Below are positions 13,001 to 25,000 of a stretch of 64,000 bases of DNA, piece by piece (the first letter of the stretch is position 1; every line of letters begins with the position of its first letter). Origin of the DNA: Nectonema munidae (Eukaryota; Nematomorpha; Nectonematoida; Nectonematidae); NCBI GenBank assembly GCA_030549495.1, contig JAUIRK010000919.1, positions 1,237,001-1,301,000 of the forward strand, written 5' to 3'. A program made the position numbers and the translations under genes. The notes under the pieces were generated by a model, which was given only the letters and a program-made list of their open reading frames with translations, did not search any database and was not told the DNA's origin.

Positions 13001-16000
13001 ATTCCAAAATTCAAAAGAGGGATAAATGAAAAGAGTAACAAAATAGGCAAAACTTATAAGAGTGACAAGACAAATGAGAGAGAAAAATGGCAACTTTCAA
13101 AAAGAGTGACACTAATAAGCATTCATAAAAATTAGTTTTATTAGTTTTACAAATTTTTTAATTTAATAAGAACAAATTTTAGTTTATGGTTAATTTTTAT
13201 ATACGATTTTTTATTTATTTATTTTATTATATAAACTTAGTTTTTTATTCTATATAATTTGACATTGTAAATTATAATTTTACTTTATAACTTAAAATTT
13301 TTTTTTATTTTGCGAAATAATTATTTACTTTATAACATATAGGAGGATGACAAAAGAGTCACAAAAAGTATAAGAAGTCATATGACAAAAGAGTGACAAA
13401 AATATCTCAAAAATAAAAATACCTAATTGACTAGCTGACTAACGAAATAACTAACTGAAAAATTAACTAACCAACTAATCAGCTAATTAACCAACTATAA
13501 ATTTGTCGCTCCTTTGGATAGACACTTTTATGATTATTATTTAATTGTGCCACTCCTTTGATTTGTCACTCCCTTTAGCAATAGAGTGAAAAATGCTGTC
13601 ACTTTTTTAATTTGTCACTCTTTTGAGAGTATCTTTAAAGAGTGACAAATTTTGAAAGTCTTTTGATTTGTCACTCTTTTGATAGTAACTCGAAAATTTA
13701 CCCTTAGGCGATTCCATAATTCAAAAATGTTGGCCTACTTGGAAAAAACATATTGTTATCAAAAATTTGGCATCAAAAATTTACTAGTATTTACATTTTA
13801 TTTATTTGGAAAAATTAGGTTCGAACAATTAAACTTTTTTTGTAAATTCACTCGGACAAATTCATCGACAATAAATTTATAGATGGGTCAATTGATCAAC
13901 AATTTTTACACACACACGCACACGCCCAAGCATACATAGATTCAAATATGTGTACTTAAAATGTCAAAAAAATTGAAAATTTATTATTTAACATCGATAG
14001 TATTGTAAAGGTAAATTATGAGCTATTATTCTTATTTACTCATGTTACTTAAATGTTCAACGTTCTTTACAACTCCGCGAATTCTTAGATTAGAATTATA
14101 TTACATTTTTCTTTGAACAAGAGATTCAGCATCAGTCAAAACCTGTCCGATTAGAAGAAAAGCTCTAAATAAAGAGTTAAAAGGATCATTCAAACGTTCA
14201 TATGCATTATTGTCTTGCTAAAAGCGTATATTTAACCCATTGATAACAATTCCAAAGTTGTATATAAAAAAGGGACGCGGTCTAAGTATCTTCTCTTGTA
14301 CATACTTTAAAGCAGGTTAAACATCTTTTGAAAAGTTATTATGCTCATGTTCAAAATATTCCTTATGTTGGAAGGAAGAATAAATGCAACTTAAATCATG
14401 ATTATTTGAGTCTATGTATGTTTATGTGTGTTGAATTGATCCATTGATGAATTTTGCACTTGTTTGATTTTCCGTGATCAATTTTACTCCATGAATTTAC
14501 TGCTCACCCCTCTGTCTAATTGCTGATAAGGTTAAAACAGAAAAATATATTCATGAGATCTTAGACTTCTTCACGTTTACTACCAAAGAATTGGGCTCGT
14601 TTATGCCCTATCGTGCTTCGCTATTGAAAATGAAAAAATTAAATATTTATATTGATGCGAATGATGAATATAATGTCGACTTTTTGTTTGTGTTTGAACG
14701 ATGTGTATAATGGCATAAGTCAATATATTTTTTATAGAAAGTTAAGTTGAAACTTACGAAAATGCAAAACCAATCAAGGCACAGACGACAACTAAGCAAT
14801 CGAGAGTGTTCCAAAGATCTCGAAAGTAAGATCCAGGATGCAAAATTAAGCCTTGATTCACCATCTAATAAAAATAAAAAGAGAATTGTAAGGAAGTCGA
14901 CAAAGTTGAGAAAAGAGACCTTAATCAACATCTCCATTGTGAAAACTCCGGTGAAGACGTAATCGAAGTAATTCAGGATTTTGTTTCGCTTGGAGTCCTC
15001 ATTCACAGGATCTTCGGCAGCGAGCGTTATCGAACTTGCGCTGATTACTTAATGTTCAAGTGAGAAAAAATAGAGAGAAAAGACATGAGTAGAAAGGACG
15101 TAATAAGCAAACTCTATAGGATCGCAAACTGGTTCTGTTATACATACAAGGCCTTTCCAAATCTGCCTGTGTTAATTAGTTTGGTTTTATAGAGAAACGC
15201 TTCTTGCTAACATGATATATGATTTGTGTATAAATTGCTTCTAATCATGTACAGTAAACAAACATTTGTAGGCGTTTCATTTTTAAAAGTCTCGTATATA
15301 AAAAGACATCTATTTGCTAAATGGCAACCTAAGCAATTTACAAAGTTATTGGGAAATAACTACCAGTATTCCCTTATAATAGCTTATTTCAAAAAAATGT
15401 GCATCGATTCTTATATTTTTCATACAAGGAGAGCTTAAAAGTCATAATGAAAGCAGGATCTCAGCTTAAAAATGTGATATATATTTTATCTGTGAGAAAT
15501 TATAATCTGTTAATCTTGATACGTAGATATGATTGCTGGGAAATATACAAATTACTAATACAATTAGTTATAATAAATATTCATGATTTATCAACTTAAA
15601 TTTGAGATGATAAAATGAAGACAAGAAAAAATTTTAAAGGATTACGAGGGACACTCTAAAATTTAATCCATATCTGTAACGATATTGCAAGCCCATTTGT
15701 GAATGTTGACAAGAGTTTGGCGAGGGTAAAAAAATTTTTCCACATCAGCTTTGTTTTGCCTTTTGTAAAAGATATTCGTGTAGGAAGGCAAAATTTCTCC
15801 ATACGCGCCCTCTCCCGATTGTTTAAACAAAAACCCGTTAAAACTCTTTTAGATGAGGAGCCCTCGATCTACAATTCTAAAAATATACTCCTGAATACAA
15901 GGAAATCTTGGAATATGCAACCCAGAATCAACAATCGTTCCAGTAAAAGTGAATCACTACAATCAGTAACACTTAGTTTGTGCGGTCAAATTGTTTAATT

Positions 16001-19000
16001 ATACTGGCACAGAGTGCTACTGTTATCCTTTCTTTAGATCTCTTTCCACCTGGACACTCTCCCCTTAAAAATTAACAAAGTGATACTAATTGAACTGTTT
16101 AAAATGCTCTTTACCTTTTAAATGAAACGTTTTTTGTTGTGTCTCTAAAAAAGGTCCAGTTTCGTCCATGCTAAAAATGTCTTCTTCCACATACCCCTGA
16201 TAAATTTTTTCGAGCTTTTCCTTCATTTTCTCCTCATTGCCTGTAAGATAGTTTCGTTTTTTCGAAACTATTGATACATTACATTTAGCATAATCCTCTA
16301 ATACTTCTTCTCTTCCTCTGAATTTAAGTTTCCCCCACACCCAAATCAGTCGCTATTTTATAAGCCAGTCGCCCGCTATCAAAAATCTTAATTACATCAT
16401 ACTTTTGTTGAAGGGTGAGGGTCATTCACTTCCCTTTGCTCACACACTGTTATTTCTATCTCTTTCACAACGGTTCCTAGTCAAAATACCCGCTATCAAA
16501 ATCTCCTCTACCAAAATTGCCGGAAATTTAAGTCACTGCTACCTTAGTTTATTTTGGTTGCGGAGATTTTAGTTTTCGGGGATTTTGATAGCGGGGATTT
16601 TAGTTTTCGTGGATTTTGACTAGGAACCTACACAACTCCCGTAAAATTAACTGCAAAATGGCACAGAGGAGCACCCACACCAAATCAGTCTTTCTAAACC
16701 TTTCTAAAAGGGATATATATGTGTAAAAAACTTTATATAATTTTAGATAAAAAGTTTCTTTTTGAGAGAAGCTGTCATATTTAAATCAATTTTTTGACAG
16801 GTTTGATACCCTCTTGAGGATTGATTGAGGGGCATTTTACGCTCCCCCCCCCTCAGCACTTAAGCGGGCAAATTTAGCCCAACACTAATAAGGTTAAAAC
16901 ATTATTTGTCCCCACTTTGAATATGTGTTTAAGCTAAACACGTAAAGACTTTATATATTATCTAAACACCTTTAAGCAAAACATGTAATCTATCAAAATG
17001 TGTTTATTCTAAAAGTGTAAATAAAATGAAGACAAAATTTGTGCATTAGATTGTGTTTAAAACCTAAACATATTTTTTACAGTTTACTCTTCGTAGAATT
17101 CGTTGCTAAGTCAGGGTAATATTAGCAAGGATACACACAATTGTGAAACCCACTTATTACAAAGTGAGACTTTATCTAAGAGAAATAAAAGATTAATACG
17201 CTTCCAACATTGATAAAAAACGAAAATATTTTTCGTATAATTACTAACCCATCTAATAAAACGCAAGTGACAAGTAGTTGTCATTCGCCATCTAACCTGA
17301 ATTCTGGAAATCGCTCTAAATTAGGAAACTGCATTACAAGCCTTTATTATTGAAATGGAAGCTTAGTAGAAATTTTAGTCCTACCTTTGACACTTTTGTC
17401 AAAAAGGGCACTGTGCGCGTTCATGCTGCTTTGGTAGTGGACTGTCCAAAGCAACGTCAGTTCATAACGTGAAGCGTGAGTGCGACTAGAAAGAAATATG
17501 AAGTACCTAGCATAATGAAGAGGTCGAAGTATTTCATGTTGACGATGTAATGCACCATTCTTCTGATCGGATTGGTGGGAGACAGTATGAAGAAGGAAGA
17601 GTAGGGCAGCATTTGTTTGGAGGCGTCTTCCTCTGCTTGAGAATCGTTGCTGCCTTAAAAGAAATCAGGCGCCATTAACGTGAACCCTTTCAAGGAAAAT
17701 GGGTCTACAGCAGGGATAGCATTCTTTGGTTTTTAAACCAAGATCTTCCTTTCTTGATACAATGCTTCGTTTCTAGGTTTCTTACGTTTTAATCTTGGCT
17801 TTTTCAAATATTTACTTGTACTTTTTAACCCTTCAAAATATGGATAAAAGGTAGTTTAATGATTCAAAAATATTTCTATACATTTTTTTTAATTTTTTTT
17901 GCTTTCTTCATGGATAAAATCATATGGTGAGTAGATTTCGTATTTAAAGTGATCTAGGATCTATATCCTTGAGATTTAGGATCTAAGCTTTACTTAGGCA
18001 AAATAAATATGTCTAAAGTTTGATCTCTTTTTTTTAAGTAAAATCTTAAAAAAAATAACTAATTTTATTATGATGAAAATTTAAGAATACCAGAATATTG
18101 ATATAGATTACATGAAATTACTCACGGTTTATAAAAGCGTTTCAAGTATCTAAATTTGTCTAAATTCATGAAAAAAGAAGCTCATTTTGTTAGAGGATAT
18201 TCTCTCAAATCAACACTACATGTTCTGCCGAAACAAGACATAACGAAAAATAAGACATCATGTTATCATTAACAGTAAATAAGACATCATTTACTTTTCA
18301 ATATTGACTTCAACGTGAAAATACCTCTTTCCCTTACACAAAAGCTCAACTTCAGAAAAAGAAACTACAAAAACATGAAAAATGACATCCTTTCTATCAC
18401 CTGGGAAAGATTAAATTGTAGTTTTTGTGATTTTTTTACTCTCTTCATGAATGTCTTGAACGAATCCATTGCCAAAAACATATCTACCATGCAACAAAGG
18501 AAAAAACGTAACTTATATCTCAATTCCGTTACTATTTCCTTATATAAGAAATAATGCTCCCTACACAAAAAGTATACGAAGTATAAAGATCCGATTATAT
18601 GGTCTCAATTCCGAAAAGTTTCGAATTCTTTGAGGTCTGAAACAAGAAGGGCAAAAAGGTCTTTTGAGAAAAATATTTCTTCCGACATAAAATAGAGGTT
18701 TTGGGCTTATATAAACTCATTGAAAAATAAAAACTCATTTCAGAGTGTAATTGCCCACTCTGATGAGAGTATAGTTAAAGACATGTAGAAAAAGCTAAAA
18801 TTTTTAACAACTATTTCTCTGATGTCTTGTCAAGTAGCACAGGAAATCCACCAACTGGCATACTGAAATTCGAAACTTTACATCAGATGGAAGATTTAGT
18901 TCTCGGCGAAAAAACTGTATTTAGAAAACTCAATTCCTTAGATGAAAATAAATCTCCAGGTAATGATAATCTACACTTTTTTTTTGTTAAAGAAATTGTG

Positions 19001-22000
19001 TGATGTTTTAGCACTACCTATAACAAAGCTTTTTAATATCTCTATTAGAGAAGAAGTCGTTCCACCAGCTTGGAAACAAGCCATTGTAACACCTATTTCC
19101 AAAAGCCTACATACTAAACTTCCTTCCAATTACAGACCAATAAGTCTAACATCGGTCCTCTGTAAAATTCTTGAATCGCTCATTTCAGACAATATAACTC
19201 TTCACGTGGAACTCAATCATCTAATTACAAAGGATCAGCATGGATTCTTCAAAAAAAGTCAACAACAACTCAACTTTTAAAATTTCACAATGAAGTTTCA
19301 AAATTTCTAAAAAAAAAAACTTAACTATTGATGCTCTTTACTTTGACTTTAGTAAAGCCTTTGGTAAAGTCCCAGATAACCATTTGCTCAAAAAACTTAG
19401 CTGCCACGACATAAATCACAAAATCTTGAAATGGATTGAAGCTTTTTTGAAAAATAGAACACAACAAGTATCCATCAACGGTCAACTTTCAAGTAAGTGC
19501 GGTATGACCAGTGGTGTCTTTCAAAGAAGCGTGATTGGACCACTACTATTCAACTTGTACATAAACCACTTAACCCCGATAATTAATACTAATTTAAAAT
19601 TGTTCGCTGACGATCTTAAAGTCTACAATGTTTCGACAAAAACTTCGCAAAAACTTTTGAAACCGAACTTTTTTCTCTTCATCAATGTTGCAATCTTTGG
19701 CAGGTGGATCTTAACTCTTCCAAATGTAACCACTTGCAAATTGGCATGAAGAACAACATCACTTACTACATTCGTGACGCTACGATATAAAGCGCATCTC
19801 ATTTTTCGAAAGCTATTTCAAAAGCATACTTAATCTTTTTTCCAATTTTAAGACACTTCTCTGTATTCGACGCTAGAATAGCATCACCACTGTATAAAGC
19901 CCTAATACGCCCACACCTAATACGGCAACGTGATAGCACATCCAACGCGTGGTAAAGATCTAAAGAGCCTAGAAATAACTAAAAGAATTAAAGGTTTTGA
20001 AAATTTAGAATATAAAGAAAGGTTTATCTTTACCATCTCTTACTTACAGGTACAAGCGCAATAACATGATCACAACCTACAATATAATCAACGGAAATAT
20101 GAATATTAAGTCTACAGTTCTACCTGGATTTTCTTCAAAAAGCTCAAGAATCCATGAAAAGCAACTCAATAAAACAAGATGCGCAAAGCGATTTCTCAGA
20201 TCTTCATTTTCAAACCGAATCGTAAATGACTGTAACAAATTACCCAAGGACATCGTGGATTCACCGTCACTCTTCATTTTCATTGGAAAGACAATTTTTC
20301 ATATTTGAATAGTTCTATTACATTTTTATGTAGTTCATTTTTTTTAATCGATGCGATCACTACAAGCTAATCCTTAGCTTTTTTCGCAACAAACCATTAT
20401 CAAACATCATTCATCAACAAACCGCTTTCAAAGAGCTCTTAAAAAGCTTACAAGGCCGTCTATAAAGCGGTATAAGGGGCAAACACCAACTCCGGCGCTG
20501 ATAAAGTCATTTCATTTTGAAACTTGATGATAAAGAAGATTTAAGTTAATATAGGTAAAAACACATTTTTCACATTTATTACAGAGTGAGTAGAGTATGT
20601 GTGTTCATTGTGAAATCTAATACATAAAAAAAACTAAATATGTCATATGTAAATTTTTATTTTTGCCTCCCACCCCCCTCTTGCATTTTTTACTGCGTCT
20701 GCCCTAAAAAAAAAACTTATCTATAGGTTCTAGACACATTTAGTAATTAAATTAGAGGTGCAAAAGGGTTTGGATGCTGAAGCTGACATGCGATGCCTTA
20801 AGTCAAACAGAATCCATTCTATCGCTGATTTTCATTACCATTAAAATTTTTCCTCAATTTGCATAATTGTTCACAAGTGTTCAAGCCATTTCTGGATCGG
20901 CCTTAATGTGTACAATTTTGGAAACGTGTTGTTGGGTTAGGATTAGTGTAGAATTAGCAATAGTGGTAGTATTATAGTTAGTGTTGGGGTTGAGGTTAGG
21001 TTTATTGTGAGCCCAATTGTATACATACATACATACATACATACATTTACATATACATTTTCTGATATTCTTGCCACAAATTTCTTATTTATTTGTATTA
21101 GTGCACCTCTGACAAAAAACATATAGACATACATACACTCACCATACGAAAACATAAAAACACGCAGGGGCCTCATTTTAGGGGGAGGGGGGGGGGGGGG
21201 GGGTGCGAGGGGACAAATCCCCCCCCCCCCCCCCACTTTTGAAAAAAGGAAAAGTCCCCTCCACTTTTTGAAAGAAACATACGATATTTTTCCCAGTTAT
21301 TTTTATATACATAAATAGAAATTGACACAGAACATATATAAAGGAGTTATATTTTAGATCTTGTATGCATACACATTATAAAACATGTCATGTGAATATG
21401 TGATACCTATAAAAATGTGTAATATGTTATTCACAAGAAACACATGTTTATAGTGAAGACGATTTAATATTTGTTTTGAAAGATGTGAATATATATATTC
21501 AATTATCTGTGAAATGTCTGAATTGGACAACAGTGAATATTCAAGAGTATTTCATATATATTCACATGTTTCAAAACAAATATTATCTTTCCTATAAGCA
21601 TGTGTTATGTGAGGGAAAATTTATTTGGAAAATTCTACTTTTTTTGTTTAAAATTTTTTCAATATAAATATTTTTGATTGATTTAGATATGGAAAAAAAT
21701 ATATTTTTTTTAAATATTTATATTTAAAAACAAAAAAAATATTAGTTATTACAAATGTGTCGTTTAATTTTTCCTAAATCTAAATTTGTAAGTTTAAAAA
21801 ATTTTGTTTTCAAGAATGTCCCCCCTACTTTTAAGATATTAGCGAGGCCCATGCATACACGCATACGAATACATGGTAATCTTGTGAAAAGCGGGCTTAA
21901 ATTCGTGATGCATTGATTGGCATTTCAATCATTAGTTTGATTCGTTGTTCATAATCAGGAGTCGCAAGTCAGAGATAATCAAGTTACGAAGTGCTGCGAA

Positions 22001-25000
22001 TATATGTGCATTCTCTCTGTGATTATACCGAAGACATTGATTGAAGCACATAATATTGGTAGTGAGATAAAAATAAATGTAAGTATGTTTTCAGCAATTA
22101 AAATTTAATGCACTTATCAATAGTATTCTATGAATAATAAAGCTAAAAGAGTTTCATCATCAACTATCCAATTGAAGAAAAAACTTTACATAATATATGT
22201 TGGTTTTGCCTTTTTTATAGCATTATAAAGAGTGATGCGACGATACGAAAGTTTTGTACGATTCCGATTCTTAAAAAAATATACAATTCAGATTCCGATG
22301 AAAAACATTAAAAATTTAAAATGTTTTCTGAAAAAAATGAAAAAAGCTTTCTACTTTACCTAAAACAACACTCACGTACAGGCAAGTAGATACAATATAT
22401 AGTGACATTAAATTTTGAAATTAGTATTAATTTTATTATTAAACTATTTTCTTATTTATTATAGAAACATAAACAAAAAAATAATGAGTTTTGTATTAGT
22501 TTGTTAAATTCAAGTGCAGGAAAAGTACATTTTTCAATCATTTCATTTTTTATTTGTTCTACTATATTACAGTTTAGTACCTAAAATTGTCTTATGTGTA
22601 AAGTTAAAAATTGATTTTAATTATTTTGTGTATGGATTTTGAACATCAATAAATCGAGTTAATTGAAATTTAAAGTTATTTTATTTAAATTTTAAAATAG
22701 GCTTAAAAATTTAAGTTTTTTGAATGCTCTAGTTATAACACACCTTGTGCGCACAAATAAGAATACTCATAAAAATAAAAAGAAGCTGGACTCAGCTAAA
22801 GGAAGGTACTCATGGAATTAGAATAAATTCTTTTTTAATTAAGTTAAATGCAAAAACACTCTTAAGTAGTTTATAAACTCTTCATTCTTCTGGTAAATAC
22901 AAATGTTCAGCTGCAATCAACATTTTTATGTCTTCTACTTCCCAAGTGAAATTTCAAGTCATTGCAAGTTTTATTTTATTTTCTCATTCATTTATCTTAT
23001 TTTTTCTTGTGTTTACTTGAATAACTTTCTTCTTCTACATTCATATGCAAAAGAAAAGGCACTACTTTTCGCAAATGTGTTTTTTATATTTAATTACATC
23101 ATAATAATCAATATTATTATCATCAGTATCATTATCTTATAAATATTAGATATACATTTTATGTTGGATTTTTTAACAAAAATAAAGATTTAAATAAATT
23201 TATATACTTATAAAAAGAAAATAAATTATATATACCCTGAGGTTTTTATTAATTTTGCCCCGGGGTAAGGATTCGCAGGGTGGACTCTCTACTTGTGAGC
23301 CATTGTGACTCAGAGGGTTTTAAAACAGTTTTATATCAAACTAGTTTAATTTATCTCTCAGAGGTGTTTTCTGAAATTATTTTCAGAAACTCCTGCAACT
23401 AAACTTTAAGTGGTTGTGTATATAAAGTATGAGGTGAAATGTTAGTATATTAAAAAATCGCTCTTACTACTTTTACCACAATTTTGCAAACTTTTTCTCT
23501 CTCCATTTTTATCGCGTTCTGAATCTCTGTTATCACTTTGCCTTAATCAAAAGAAGATTTGAAAGGAATATATGCCATTTTTAAAAATATTTAACAAAGA
23601 ATATCATTTATACACGTGAGCGCATGACGCCCTTATGGAGTTTTACTCCACCTTGAATTTAAAAGTTAAATTTCAATAAAATCAGAAAAGTTTCAGTCCT
23701 CTAAGTTTTTTGTAATTTTCAATTACAACATTTCGTAGGTTTTAAAATAAATTTTTGTTCAATTCAATTTTTTTGCGAGAGTATAATACCAAAAGTTAAA
23801 AGCAATAGAAATTTTTTCAAGCTAAATGAACAAAATGACCATAAGTTTAAAACTTTATGAGACAGTATAATTTTTTATTTACAACTATGGCAACTTGAAA
23901 AAAAATTATGCTTTGGAAACACCTTTTTTGCATTTCTGACACTGCCTTGTGGTTCTAGCTTTTTTGGAGGTAGGACAAAAATGTCAAAAACTCTTATACT
24001 ACTTGAAGTACGAGTCTTTACTTTCTTCAAAGCCATAAAAATTGAGGAGAGACTTTGTTTTTGAGTTCATCTCCTGAATAGTGGAGCGTATTTTCATTGA
24101 GTTTAACGAATCTCCATTGTAAAAGATTTTAAAAACAACTTCCTTCCACTTTTTTTAGTTGCAGAAAAAATGCTCTTAGGACAATTATGGTTCAGAATTA
24201 CCATGGAGTTCAAAGCTGCTATGTCTAAATAGTTTAAAAACACAGCGATGCGCCACTTTCTTGAAGGTTTGTAGGATCGATATGATCTAATCATGCGATT
24301 ATCCACATCCACTCCATTTTTTGACCTGTTGTAAGACAGAAGCGACTCTGGTTTAGCTTTGTCTCCAATTAACTCCAAGCGTGTACAGTGTTGTGAAGAC
24401 AATACATATACAACTTTGAAATTTTTTGTAGCGTATCTTCGGGGAATGTAGGCTGTGAGTAAGGCATACTTTTAATAAATTATCTTGCTCTCACATTCTT
24501 GGAGCTTTAGTGTCTTCAGATACTGAGGGCGTAATATTCCAGGAACAAACTTGATTTGACTGTTCCACATATAGTCAAATTATTCTCCTCATCCATTCAG
24601 CAAGATTATGATCTGTGAAAAATCGATCTGTGAAGACACCGCAACCACTTGGTATCTCAGAGAGCGTTGTCAATCTCTTCACGATCGAATTACCAGAGAA
24701 ATAATTTTCTCCAATACCTGAAATTTATATTTCAGGTTTCAAACAGTAATAAGTTCTAGAATCGTTGAGATGATAGAACTTAATACCGTAATGTCCAGGC
24801 TTTTTTGGGTCATAAACTTTCACTGTACATCCACCTCTGAAAGAAACCAGTTGCTCATCAATTATCACTGACTCTGTAGGTGTCCAAAACTTATGACATT
24901 TTTCAAAAAAATAGTCATGCAAAAACCTGACTAGAGAAATTCGATCATTTGGGTTTTTTTGGGATTTGACATCAAACCTTAGAAAAATAGTATACATATT

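Noticed and set aside
17652-17655. Need for an extra exon between channel exons 11 and 12
   Set aside because: An apparent phase clash disappeared when the second of two tandem acceptors was used.
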